Origin: Streptomyces fildesensis
GTDB lineage: Bacteria; Actinomycetota; Actinomycetes; Streptomycetales; Streptomycetaceae
NCBI RefSeq assembly: GCF_016107395.1
Contig: NZ_JAAIKO010000018.1
Location: forward strand, 62,001 to 126,000
Length of the DNA stretch: 64,000 nucleotides
Direction of reading: 5' to 3'
Part shown: piece after piece, positions 7,630 to 16,045 of the stretch
Position numbering within the stretch: position 1 is the first letter of the stretch
How the letters are laid out: each line of letters starts with the position of its first letter
The notes under the pieces: model-generated
Told to the model about the DNA's origin: nothing
Seen by the model: only the letters and a program-made list of their open reading frames with translations
Databases searched by the model: none
Translations under genes and position numbers: made by a program

Positions 7630-8142
7630 ATGCACTGCCCCTTCTGCAGACACCCCGACAGCCGTGTGGTCGACAGCCGCACCACGGACGACGGCACCTC
7701 GATCCGCCGCCGCCGTCAATGCCCCGACTGCGGCCGCCGCTTCACCACGGTGGAGACGGCGTCCCTGATGGTGATCAAGCGCAGCGGCGTCACGGAACCT
7801 TTCAGCAGGAACAAGGTCATCGCAGGCGTCCGCAAGGCGTGCCAGGGCCGCCCCGTCACCGAGGACGCGCTCGCCCAGCTCGGGCAGCGCGTCGAGGAGG
7901 CGGTCAGGGCGACCGGCAGCGCCGAGCTCTCGACCCACGACGTCGGTCTGGCCATACTCGGCCCCCTGCAGGATCTCGACCTGGTCGCGTACCTGCGCTT
8001 CGCCTCGGTCTACCGGGCCTTCGACTCGCTCGAGGACTTCGAGGCCGCCATCGTCGAGCTGCGCGAGCAGCTCCCACCCACGAACCTTCGCGGGCTCGAC
8101 GAGGACCTCGGGGTCCCCGCGCCCGCCCCCGCCGCTGACTGA
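7630..8142 (+). CDS. nrdR: NrdR transcriptional repressor of ribonucleotide reductase genes
   Basis: 170 residues from the ATG at 7630. Zinc ribbon with Cys3, Cys6, Cys31 and Cys34 (CPFC and CPDC), then an ATP-cone domain starting near residue 49 (VIKRSGVTEPFSRNKV) that senses ATP/dATP ratios. NrdR represses reductase genes when dATP is high. The start at 7630 is set by AAGGAGGGG at 7613-7621 and by the family N-terminus MHCPFC; an ATG at 7609 would swallow that site. A Pro-Ala tail ends the protein. Followed by nrdJ 133 bp downstream in the same direction, the known nrdRJ operon of Streptomyces. Confidence 0.96.
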   Translation: MHCPFCRHPDSRVVDSRTTDDGTSIRRRRQCPDCGRRFTTVETASLMVIKRSGVTEPFSRNKVIAGVRKACQGRPVTEDALAQLGQRVEEAVRATGSAELSTHDVGLAILGPLQDLDLVAYLRFASVYRAFDSLEDFEAAIVELREQLPPTNLRGLDEDLGVPAPAPAAD

Positions 8143-8275
8143 CCGAGCGACGGCCGATCAGCGGCAGTACCCACAGATTTGCCGAGGCGCGCTGCGCCGA
8201 GGCGTAGGACAACGAACCGTGCGGCGGGATGATCCGCGCACTTCTAGGCGTTTTGCCTGTATTGGGAGGCGGCAC

Positions 8276-11173
8276 ATGACTGAGACGACGAACGGCGCGG
8301 CACGAGGATCCCGGACCAAGGGATCCAAGGGTGGCAAGGGCCTGCGGATCGAACGTATCCACACCACCCCGGGCGTGCACCCGTACGACGAGGTGGTGTG
8401 GCAGCACCGCGACGTCGTGATGACCAACTGGCGCGACGGCTCGATCAACTTCGAGCAGCGGGGCGTCGAGTTCCCCGACTCCTGGTCGGTGAACGCGGTC
8501 AACATCGTCACCAGCAAGTACTTCCGCGGCGCGGTCGGCAGCCCGACCCGCGAGTCGAGCCTGAAGCAGCTCATCGACCGTGTGGTGAAGTCCTACCGCA
8601 AGGGCGGCGAGGACAACGGGTACTTCGCCTCCCCGGCCGACGCCGAGATCTTCGACCACGAGCTGACCTACGCCCTGCTGCACCAGGTGTTCAGCTTCAA
8701 CTCGCCGGTCTGGTTCAACGTCGGTACCGCCCAGCCGCAGCAGGTCTCCGCCTGCTTCATCCTCTCCGTCGACGACTCGATGGACTCGATCCTGGACTGG
8801 TACAAGGAAGAGGGGATGATCTTCAAGGGCGGCTCCGGCGCCGGCCTGAACCTCTCCCGCATCCGCTCCTCCAAGGAGCTGCTCTCCTCCGGCGGCAACG
8901 CTTCCGGCCCGGTCTCCTTCATGCGCGGCGCCGACGCGTCCGCCGGCACCATCAAGTCGGGCGGCGCCACCCGCCGCGCCGCCAAGATGGTCGTCCTGGA
9001 CGTCGACCACCCGGACGTCGAGGCCTTCATCGAGACCAAGGTGAAGGAGGAGGAGAAGATCCGCGCCCTGCGCGACGCGGGCTTCGACATGGACCTGGGC
9101 GGCGACGACATCACGTCCGTCCAGTACCAGAACGCCAACAACAGCGTCCGCGTGAACGACGAGTTCATGAAGGCCGTCGAGTCCGGCTCGAAGTTCGGCC
9201 TGCGCGCCCGGATGACCGGCGAGATCATCGAAGAGGTCGACGCCAAGTCCCTTTTCACCAAGATGGCCGAAGCCGCCTGGGCCTGCGCCGACCCCGGCAT
9301 CCAGTACGACGACACCATCAACCACTGGCACACCTCGCCGGAGACGGGCCGCATCACCGCCTCCAACCCGTGCAGCGAGTACATGCACCTGGACAACTCG
9401 TCCTGCAACCTCGCGTCGCTGAACCTCATGAAGTTCCTGCGTGACGACGACAAGGGCAACCAGTCGTTCGACTCGGACCGCTTCGCGAAGGTCGTCGAGC
9501 TGGTCATCACCGCGATGGACATCTCCATCTGCTTCGCCGACTTCCCCACCGAGAAGATCGGCGAGACCACCCGCGCCTTCCGCCAGCTCGGCATCGGCTA
9601 CGCCAACCTCGGCGCCCTGCTGATGGCCACCGGCCACGCGTACGACAGCGCCGGCGGCCGCGCGCTCGCCGGCGCCATCACCTCGCTGATGACCGGCACC
9701 TCGTACAAGCGCTCCGCCGAGCTCGCCGCGGTCGTCGGCCCGTACGACGGCTACGCCCGCAACGCGGACGCCCACAAGCGCGTCATGAAGCAGCACTCGG
9801 ACGCCAACGCGGTGGCCAAGCGCACCGACGACCTGGACGTCCCGGTCTGGGCCGCGGCCACCGAGGCCTGGCAGGACGTGCTCCGCCTCGGCGAGAAGAA
9901 CGGCTTCCGCAACGCGCAGGCCTCCGTGCTCGCGCCGACCGGCACCATCGGCCTGATGATGGACTGCGACACCACGGGCGTCGAGCCCGACCTGGCGCTC
10001 GTCAAGTTCAAGAAGCTCGTCGGCGGCGGCTCCATGCAGATCGTCAACGGCACGGTCCCGCAGGCGCTGCGCCGCCTCGGCTACCAGCCGGAGCAGGTCG
10101 ACGCGATCGTGGCCCACATCGCCGAGCACGGCAACGTGGTCGACGCCCCGGCGCTGAAGACCGAGCACTACTCGGTCTTCGACTGCGCCATGGGCGAGCG
10201 GTCGATCTCGGCCATGGGCCACGTGCGCATGATGGCGGCGGCCCAGCCGTTCCTATCCGGCGCGATCAGCAAGACGGTCAACGTGCCCGAGACGGCCACC
10301 GTCGAGCAGATCGAAGAGGTCTACTACGAGGGCTGGAAGCTCGGCCTGAAGGCGCTCGCGATCTACCGCGACAACTGCAAGGTCGGCCAGCCGCTCTCCG
10401 CGAAGAAGAAGGAGCCGGCCGCCGAGGCCGTCGTCCCGGCCGAGGTCCAGAAGGTCGTCGAGTACCGCCCGGTCCGCAAGCGCCTCCCGAAGGGCCGTCC
10501 GGGGATCACCACCTCGTTCACCGTCGGCGGCGCCGAGGGCTACATGACCGCCAACTCCTACCCGGACGACGGTCTCGGTGAGGTCTTCCTCAAGATGTCC
10601 AAGCAGGGTTCGACCCTCGCGGGCATGATGGACGCCTTCTCCATCGCGGTGTCGGTGGGCATGCAGTACGGCGTGCCGCTGGAGACCTACGTCTCGAAGT
10701 TCACCAACATGCGCTTCGAGCCGGCCGGTCTGACCGACGACCCGGACGTGCGGATGGCGCAGTCGATCGTCGACTACATCTTCCGCCGCCTGGCGCTGGA
10801 CTTCCTGCCCTTCGAGACCCGCTCCGCGCTCGGCATCCACTCGGCCGGCGAGCGTCAGCGCCACCTGGACACCGGTTCCTACGAGCCGGGCGACGACGAT
10901 GTGGACGTCGAGGGCCTGGCCCAGTCCGCACCGCGCCAGGTCGAGGCTCCCGCCCCGAAGGCCGCGGCACCGAAGCCGGTCGCCGTCGCCAAGCCGGAGA
11001 ACCCGGCCGCCGTGCCGGCCCCGAAGCAGGCGCACAACTCCACGGAGCTGCTGGAGATCCAGCTCGGCCTGAACGCCGACGCCCCGCTCTGCTTCTCCTG
11101 CGGCACGAAGATGCGCCGTGCGGGCAGCTGCTACCTGTGCGAGGGCTGCGGCTCGACCAGCGGCTGCAGCTGA
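8276..11173 (+). CDS. nrdJ: Adenosylcobalamin-dependent (class II) ribonucleotide reductase
   Basis: 965 residues. Reduces ribonucleotides to deoxyribonucleotides using a B12-derived thiyl radical and works with or without oxygen. Seen: substrate-binding SACFILSVDDSMDSI, GGSGAGLNLSRIRS, the active-site segment NPCSEYMHLDNSSCNLASLN, and APTGTIGLMMDCDTTGVEPD. The C-terminus carries a CFSCGTKM...CYLCEGCGSTSGCS cysteine cluster (zinc ribbon and redox-active tail). An Ala-Pro-Lys linker precedes it. The ATG at 8276 follows GGGAGG by seven bases; a longer frame upstream is rejected. Expected NrdR control from the boxes upstream of nrdR. A strong terminator follows. Confidence 0.97.
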   Translation: MTETTNGAARGSRTKGSKGGKGLRIERIHTTPGVHPYDEVVWQHRDVVMTNWRDGSINFEQRGVEFPDSWSVNAVNIVTSKYFRGAVGSPTRESSLKQLIDRVVKSYRKGGEDNGYFASPADAEIFDHELTYALLHQVFSFNSPVWFNVGTAQPQQVSACFILSVDDSMDSILDWYKEEGMIFKGGSGAGLNLSRIRSSKELLSSGGNASGPVSFMRGADASAGTIKSGGATRRAAKMVVLDVDHPDVEAFIETKVKEEEKIRALRDAGFDMDLGGDDITSVQYQNANNSVRVNDEFMKAVESGSKFGLRARMTGEIIEEVDAKSLFTKMAEAAWACADPGIQYDDTINHWHTSPETGRITASNPCSEYMHLDNSSCNLASLNLMKFLRDDDKGNQSFDSDRFAKVVELVITAMDISICFADFPTEKIGETTRAFRQLGIGYANLGALLMATGHAYDSAGGRALAGAITSLMTGTSYKRSAELAAVVGPYDGYARNADAHKRVMKQHSDANAVAKRTDDLDVPVWAAATEAWQDVLRLGEKNGFRNAQASVLAPTGTIGLMMDCDTTGVEPDLALVKFKKLVGGGSMQIVNGTVPQALRRLGYQPEQVDAIVAHIAEHGNVVDAPALKTEHYSVFDCAMGERSISAMGHVRMMAAAQPFLSGAISKTVNVPETATVEQIEEVYYEGWKLGLKALAIYRDNCKVGQPLSAKKKEPAAEAVVPAEVQKVVEYRPVRKRLPKGRPGITTSFTVGGAEGYMTANSYPDDGLGEVFLKMSKQGSTLAGMMDAFSIAVSVGMQYGVPLETYVSKFTNMRFEPAGLTDDPDVRMAQSIVDYIFRRLALDFLPFETRSALGIHSAGERQRHLDTGSYEPGDDDVDVEGLAQSAPRQVEAPAPKAAAPKPVAVAKPENPAAVPAPKQAHNSTELLEIQLGLNADAPLCFSCGTKMRRAGSCYLCEGCGSTSGCS

Positions 11174-11216
11174 TCGTGCGCGCGCCGCGGGAGTGAACCG
11201 CGGTTGAGGGAGTGAG

Positions 11217-11254
11217 AGGTCCGGTGCCGACGGGAGTCGGCACCGGACCTTTTT
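11217..11254 (+). terminator. Rho-independent terminator of nrdR-nrdJ
   Basis: Perfect 15-bp stem (11217-11231 with 11236-11250), GGGA loop, and a run of five T at 11250-11254. This is the most canonical intrinsic terminator in the window. Confidence 0.95.
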
Positions 11255-11379
11255 CCGTGCCGGGAATAGGTGTGATCTTGAAGGACTTGTGATCGGTGAC
11301 GACACGGGGGCGGTGTCGCGGGCGGGGTGCCCGTACGGTGTGCTGCCGCCGTTTCCGCTGATGACAGGGGGTAGTTGCG

Positions 11380-12162
11380 ATGACCGAGCTGGATATCCAT
11401 TACGTGGGCGGGCCGACCGCGGTGATCGTGATCGGGGGTCTGCGGCTGCTCACCGACCCGACGTTCGACGCGCCGGGGGAGTACCCGATGGGCAACCGGG
11501 CGCTGGTGAAGACCACCGGCCCCGCGGTCGATGCGGACGCGGTCGGGGCCGTCGACGCCGTACTGCTCTCGCACGACCAGCACCCGGACAACCTCGACAC
11601 CTCGGGGCGGGCGTATCTGGCGAGTGCGCCGCTGACGTTGTCCACCGGTTCGGCGCTGGGGCGGATCGGCGGAAACGTCACCGCACTGCCGAACTGGGAG
11701 CACACCGAGCTGACCCGCCCGGACGGGGGAACGCTGCGTATCACCGGGGTGCCGGCGCAGCACGGGCCGGACGGCAGTGAGCCCGTCGTCGGCGAGGTCA
11801 CCGGATTCGTTCTCTCGGGCGAGGGCCTCCCGACGGTCTATGTGAGCGGGGACAACGCGTCGCTGCAGGTCGTACGGGAGATCGCTGAGCGGTTCGGACC
11901 GTTCGACGTCGCGGTGCTGTTCGCCGGCGCCGCGCAGACCCCGCTGCTTCCGGGCGCCGATCTGACGCTCGGCAGCGTCCACGCCGCCGAGGCGGCGGAG
12001 ATCCTCGGCGCGCGGCAGGTCGTACCGCTGCACTTCGAGCACTGGGGGCACTTCACACAGAACGGCGACACCCTGGTGGACGCCTTCGAGCGGGCGGGGA
12101 TCAGCGACCGCCTGCATCTGCTGAAGCCCGGTGAGCGCTTCGAGTCCGGGACCGCGCGATGA
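11380..12162 (+). CDS. MBL-fold metallohydrolase (UlaG-like)
   Basis: 260 residues. Metallo-beta-lactamase fold with the metal motif SHDQHPDNLD (about residues 63-72), later VPAQHGPDG, YVSGDN and the C-terminal PLHFEHWGHF. The short, compact form resembles UlaG/L-ascorbate-6-phosphate lactonase relatives and many uncharacterised actinobacterial hydrolases, so the substrate cannot be assigned. ATG with AGGGGG eight bases upstream. Its stop overlaps the start of the arylamine N-acetyltransferase gene by ATGA, so the two are translationally coupled. Confidence 0.85.
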   Translation: MTELDIHYVGGPTAVIVIGGLRLLTDPTFDAPGEYPMGNRALVKTTGPAVDADAVGAVDAVLLSHDQHPDNLDTSGRAYLASAPLTLSTGSALGRIGGNVTALPNWEHTELTRPDGGTLRITGVPAQHGPDGSEPVVGEVTGFVLSGEGLPTVYVSGDNASLQVVREIAERFGPFDVAVLFAGAAQTPLLPGADLTLGSVHAAEAAEILGARQVVPLHFEHWGHFTQNGDTLVDAFERAGISDRLHLLKPGERFESGTAR

Positions 12163-13052
12163 CGGCGACCCCGGCGGGGCCGGTGGCGGAGCGGGAGACA
12201 GCGGCCGGATCCGTCGCGGAGTCCGTCTGGAGCGGTGACCGGCTCGACCTGGACGCCTATCTGGCGCGGACCGGGTACACGGGCGGCCTCGAGCGGACGG
12301 CGGAGACCCTGCGGGGACTCCACCGCGCGCACACCGCCGCGATCCCGTTCGAGAACCTGGAGGTCGCGCTGGAGCGCGAGGTCCGCCTCGACCTGGACAG
12401 TGTGCAGCGCAAACTCGTCACGGAGCGCCGTGGCGGCTACTGCTACGAACAGAACTCCCTCTTCGCGGCCGTGCTCGAACGCCTGGGCTTCGTCTTCACG
12501 GCCCACGGCGCCCGGGTCCGCACCGCCGGCCCGACGCTGCGGCCCATCACGCACGTCCTGCTGCGGGTCGTCGTGGACGGCGCGGAATGGATCTCGGACA
12601 CCGGCTTCGGCGGTCCGGGAACCCTGGAGCCGGTCGAGCTGCGGGTCGGCACCCCGGCGTGGCAGGGCGGCTGGGCCTTCGAGGTCGCCGAGGAAGCGGG
12701 CGGCGTGCGCGTGCTGCGCTCGCTCGGCGCGCGGGGCTGGTCGGACCTGTACGCGTTCGCGCCCAGCCCGCTGTACCCGGTGGATCTCGTCGTCCTGAAC
12801 CACTACACGTCGACGCACCCGCTGTCCCGGTTCACCGGCCAGGCAGTGGTGCAGCGGGTGACGCCGCAGGCGCGGTACTCCCTGGTGCGGGACGAGCTGA
12901 CGGTGACGCGCGCGGGTGCCGCGGACGGCGCGGAGGAGCGGCGGAAGGTGCCGGCCGGGGAGCTGCCCGAGGTGCTGGAGAGCACCTTCGGCCTCGTCCT
13001 CGCCGCGGCCGACACCGAACGGCTGGGCCGTCTGCACGATCCGGCCCGGTAG
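12159..13052 (+). CDS. Arylamine N-acetyltransferase
   Basis: 297 residues. Transfers acetyl from acetyl-CoA to arylamines or hydrazines; homologues also form amides in natural-product pathways. The catalytic triad is visible: Cys in RGGYCYEQN (about residue 94), His in ITHVLLRV (about 131) and Asp in WISDTGFG (about 146). The length is normal for bacterial NATs (about 275-300). The start overlaps the upstream hydrolase stop by four bases, so both enzymes form one unit; I see no biosynthetic cluster around them. Confidence 0.93.
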   Translation: MTATPAGPVAERETAAGSVAESVWSGDRLDLDAYLARTGYTGGLERTAETLRGLHRAHTAAIPFENLEVALEREVRLDLDSVQRKLVTERRGGYCYEQNSLFAAVLERLGFVFTAHGARVRTAGPTLRPITHVLLRVVVDGAEWISDTGFGGPGTLEPVELRVGTPAWQGGWAFEVAEEAGGVRVLRSLGARGWSDLYAFAPSPLYPVDLVVLNHYTSTHPLSRFTGQAVVQRVTPQARYSLVRDELTVTRAGAADGAEERRKVPAGELPEVLESTFGLVLAAADTERLGRLHDPAR

Positions 13053-13085
13053 GGAGGTGCGGTCGGTCGTGGGACGGGGTCCGGC

Positions 13086-13490
13086 TCAGTAGGACTGCAA
13101 CTCGACGAGGGTTCCGTCCGGCGTGCGCAGGTGCGCCGTACGGAGGCCGGGTCCCCAGGCCGGCCGGTCCTGGGGACCCGTGACGACCTTGGCGCCGTGC
13201 GCGGTGAGGAGCGGGGCGGCGTCGTCCACGCTGTCCACCCGGAAGACGAGCATCGAGGTGTCCTGCCCGGCGGGCCGGGCCGGCAGGGCCTGGGTGCCGA
13301 CCACCGCCGCGACGGCGGCACGGGAGAACAGGACGAGGACGCCCTCGCCGTTCAGGTCCCAGTTGGCGTATCCGGCTTCGGGGATGACCTTCACGGGCTC
13401 GATGCCCAGGAGGTCGCGGAGCGCCGCGGTCCAGAATTCGGCGGCGGTGGCGAAGTCCTCCACGAGGAGGCGGGGATGAAGTGCGTCCAT
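13086..13490 (-). CDS. VOC/glyoxalase-fold protein
   Basis: 134 residues, one vicinal-oxygen-chelate domain: starts MDALHPRLLVEDFATAAEFW, contains VLVFRVDSVDDAAPLLTAHG and ends with LRTAHLRTPDGTLVELQSY, the usual paired beta-alpha-beta layout. The final Glu in LVELQ is a typical metal ligand. No substrate can be named. Converges with the NAT gene, leaving 33 bp between stops with no hairpin seen. Confidence 0.8.
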   Translation of the reverse strand: MDALHPRLLVEDFATAAEFWTAALRDLLGIEPVKVIPEAGYANWDLNGEGVLVLFSRAAVAAVVGTQALPARPAGQDTSMLVFRVDSVDDAAPLLTAHGAKVVTGPQDRPAWGPGLRTAHLRTPDGTLVELQSY

Positions 13491-13564
13491 TGATCGATCA
13501 TATTCGCCACCCCGGCAGGGGAATTGAGCGGGTGAGCGGGCGCGGGAGGGGCCCTCGTCGGACT

Positions 13565-13577
13565 TAGGATGGCGCGG
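13565..13577 (+). promoter_or_regulatory. Leaderless promoter with consensus -10
   Basis: TAGGAT (13565-13570) is followed six bases later by the GTG start at 13577. There is no Shine-Dalgarno sequence. Confidence 0.6.
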
Positions 13578-14182
13578 TGCTGGTGAAGTGGATTCGCTGT
13601 GGGGTCGTGGACCGGGCGGGGTTCGAACGGGGGCAGCGGAAGTGGGCGGGGCTGCGGGGGCAGCCAGGATTCCGGGGGCAGGGCGGCGGCTGGAGCCGCG
13701 CGCAGCCGGGTGTGGCGCATCTGTTCGCGTTCTGGGACAGCAGGGCGGCCTACGACGCCTTCATGACGGGCGGGCACGACCAGCTCGCCGGATCGCAGGC
13801 CGACTCGTACGAGAACCTCGGGGTGCTGCTCTTCGAGCACCTGCTGGACGTGCGGGTGGGCTTCGAGGCGCGCTTCGCCGACGCCGATCTGCTGCGTGTC
13901 GCGCATTCGAAGGTGCGGCCCGGACGCGGCGAGCACTTCGCCGAGATGCAGAAGAAGGTGTGGAACCCGGCGATGGCCGGGTCGCCAGGACTGCTGCGCG
14001 GGGCCTTCGCCGAGGGGCCGGACAGCGACTTCCTGGTGCTGTCCCTGTGGATCTCGGCGAACGAGCGCGGCAAGTACCGCCCCGCCGCGATGACGAGGCT
14101 GGCGGAGCGCACCGAGCTGGAGACCGATGTGGTCTCGGTAGCGGGCGACGTCGTGGACATCGTGCAGGCGTGGACGGTGTGA
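13577..14182 (+). CDS. YdbC-like (DUF4937) two-domain stress-type protein
   Basis: 201 residues. Two ferredoxin-like alpha-beta halves of the dimeric alpha/beta-barrel type: the first begins LVKWIRCGVVDRAGFERGQR and includes LFAFWDSRAAYDAFM, the second LRVAHSKVRPGRGEHFAEMQ with LSLWISANERGKY. Similar to Bacillus YdbC and to monooxygenase-like domains, with no known reaction. GTG start chosen because the consensus -10 lies six bases ahead and the domain begins immediately. Confidence 0.7.
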   Translation: MLVKWIRCGVVDRAGFERGQRKWAGLRGQPGFRGQGGGWSRAQPGVAHLFAFWDSRAAYDAFMTGGHDQLAGSQADSYENLGVLLFEHLLDVRVGFEARFADADLLRVAHSKVRPGRGEHFAEMQKKVWNPAMAGSPGLLRGAFAEGPDSDFLVLSLWISANERGKYRPAAMTRLAERTELETDVVSVAGDVVDIVQAWTV

Positions 14183-14318
14183 CGGGGTCGCGGGCGGCCG
14201 GGAGCGTCGAGGCCATGAGGGACCGGGTCACCATGGGGAGCCGGGTCACGGGGAGCCGGGCGGCCGCAGAGGCCGTACCGGCGCGCCCGGGATCCGTCGC
14301 GGGAATAGGCTGATCACC

Positions 14319-14987
14319 ATGGGCCGACCTCGCCACATCGTGCTGATCCGGCACGGAGAGTCTCAGGGCAATGCGGACGACACCATCTACGAGAGGGTGC
14401 CGGACCACGCTCTTGAGCTCACCGCGACCGGCCGTCGGCAGGCCGCGGACGCGGGGGAGAACCTGCGGGCGCTGTTCGGCGACGAGCCGGTCCAGGCGTT
14501 CGTGTCGCCCTACCGCCGCACCTGGCAGACCTTCCGCGGGCTGGACCTCGACCCGTCGCTGACCCACGCGATGGAGGAGCCCCGGCTCCGGGAGCAGGAC
14601 TGGGGTAACTGGCAGGACGTCGACGACGTGCAGCGCCAGCGCAAGGCCCGGGACGCCTACGGGCACTTCTTCTACCGCTTCGCGCAGGGCGAGTCCGGTG
14701 CCGATGTGTACGACCGGGTGGGTGCGTTCCTGGAGACCCTCTACCGGGCCTTCGACAAGCCGGACTTCCCGCCGAACGTCCTGCTGGTCACGCATGGACT
14801 GACCATGCGGCTGTTCTGCATGCGGTGGTTCCACTGGACGGTCGAGGAGTTCGAGTCGCTGTCCAACCCGGGCAACGCCGAGAGCCGCGTCCTGCTCATC
14901 GGACCCTCGGGCCGCTACACCCTCGACCGCCCCTTCGCGCGGTGGCGGCTTCCCGACCCCATGGTGGACGAAGGATTCCGCAGGTGA
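14319..14987 (+). CDS. Histidine phosphatase superfamily protein (phosphoglycerate-mutase-like)
   Basis: 222 residues. Contains the phosphohistidine motif LIRHGESQGN (about residues 9-18), the later FVSPYRRTWQT, REQDWGNWQ and the second catalytic His in VTHGLTMRLFCMRW. It is a 2H-phosphatase; the short insert between motifs and the FHW-rich C-terminal end differ from glycolytic GpmA, so it is more likely a phosphomonoesterase of unknown substrate. TAGGCT (14306-14311) seven bases before the ATG and no Shine-Dalgarno sequence suggest a leaderless transcript. ADP-ribosylglycohydrolase gene follows by 56 bp. Confidence 0.85.
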   Translation: MGRPRHIVLIRHGESQGNADDTIYERVPDHALELTATGRRQAADAGENLRALFGDEPVQAFVSPYRRTWQTFRGLDLDPSLTHAMEEPRLREQDWGNWQDVDDVQRQRKARDAYGHFFYRFAQGESGADVYDRVGAFLETLYRAFDKPDFPPNVLLVTHGLTMRLFCMRWFHWTVEEFESLSNPGNAESRVLLIGPSGRYTLDRPFARWRLPDPMVDEGFRR

Positions 14988-15043
14988 GTTTGCGCACAGG
15001 GTGATTGACCGGGATCAGGCACGATGTCAGAGTTTCCGACGCG

Positions 15044-15958
15044 ATGACCGCTCACCCAGTTGACTCCGAAAACATCTCCCGCGCCCTGGCAAGTCTGCGC
15101 GGGCTCGCCGTCGGCGACGCCCTCGGCTCCCAGTTCTTCGTCCCTTCCAACTACCAGGCCCTCCAGAACGGCGGGCTGCCGCCCGGCGTCTGGCAGTGGA
15201 CCGACGACACCGAGATGGCCTGCTCCGTGCTGGCCGTGCTGGCCGCCCACGGCCGCATCGACCAGGACGCCCTGGCGATGTCCTTCGCGGAGCACCATGA
15301 CTTCGACCGCGGCTACGGCCCGGCCGTGAACCGCATGCTGCGCCTGATCCGGCAGGAGGGCGCCGACTGGCGTGAGCTGGCCGCGGGCCTGTTCAACGGC
15401 CAGGGCTCGTGGGGCAACGGCGCCGCCATGCGGGTCGCCCCGCTGGGCGCCTGGTACGCGGGCGACGCCGAGCAGGCGACACACCAGGCCGAGATCTCGG
15501 CGTACACCACCCACCAGCACCGTGAGGCCGTGGTCGGCGCGATGGCCGTCGCGGCCATGGCGGCGCTGGTCGCCGACCCGGACGGCCCGAAGGACCCCTC
15601 GGCGCTGCTCGGCGCCGTGCTGGACCTGGTGCCGACCAGCGCGGTGAAGGCCGGCATACGGCGGGCGCGCGACATGCTCGACTACGCGGACGTGGCCACG
15701 GTGGCAGCGGTGCTCGGCTGTGGCCGGCGCACCAGCGCGCACGACACCGTGCCGTTCGCGCTGTGGTCGGCGGCCCGGCACCTGGACGACTATCAGCAGG
15801 CGTTCTGGACGACGGCCAAGGCGGGCGGTGACGTCGACACCACCTGCGCGATCGTCGGCGGGATCATCGCCGCACGGCCGACCGGGCAGCCGCCGGCCGA
15901 GTGGCTGGAGCGCACCGAGCCGCTGCCGCTGTGGGTGGCGGCGCCCGCGGAGGCCTGA
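15044..15958 (+). CDS. ADP-ribosylglycohydrolase family protein
   Basis: 304 residues. DraG/ARH fold: begins ALASLRGLAVGDALGSQF, has the di-metal motif WTDDTEMA (about residue 52) and the second metal site GGDVDTTCAIVGGI (about 260-273). Family members remove ADP-ribose from proteins or small molecules; here the target is unknown, and the DinG-like or NAD-linked neighbours give no clue. ATG at 15044 preferred over a TTG 39 bases upstream, because the TTG is part of a possible -35 (TTGACC, 15005-15010) 17 bases from a weak -10. Confidence 0.87.
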   Translation: MTAHPVDSENISRALASLRGLAVGDALGSQFFVPSNYQALQNGGLPPGVWQWTDDTEMACSVLAVLAAHGRIDQDALAMSFAEHHDFDRGYGPAVNRMLRLIRQEGADWRELAAGLFNGQGSWGNGAAMRVAPLGAWYAGDAEQATHQAEISAYTTHQHREAVVGAMAVAAMAALVADPDGPKDPSALLGAVLDLVPTSAVKAGIRRARDMLDYADVATVAAVLGCGRRTSAHDTVPFALWSAARHLDDYQQAFWTTAKAGGDVDTTCAIVGGIIAARPTGQPPAEWLERTEPLPLWVAAPAEA

Positions 15959-15997
15959 GCCCGGACGTACCCGGGCCGGTCCCCTCCCTGGCCATCT

Positions 15998-16043
15998 CCG
16001 CTCCGCCGCTCGGCCCCGTTCACCGGGCCGGGCGGCGGAGCGG
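15998..16043. terminator. Large bidirectional hairpin
   Basis: Twelve-bp stem CCGCTCCGCCGC (15998-16009) with 16032-16043, extended inside by CGGCCC/GGGCCG. It lies between the convergent ADP-ribosylglycohydrolase and MFS stops. Confidence 0.85.
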
Positions 16044-16045
16044 TG

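Noticed and set aside
7904..10222. Long minus-strand open frame opposite nrdJ
   Set aside because: Antisense artefact of high GC; low-complexity Gly/Val/Arg composition without motifs.
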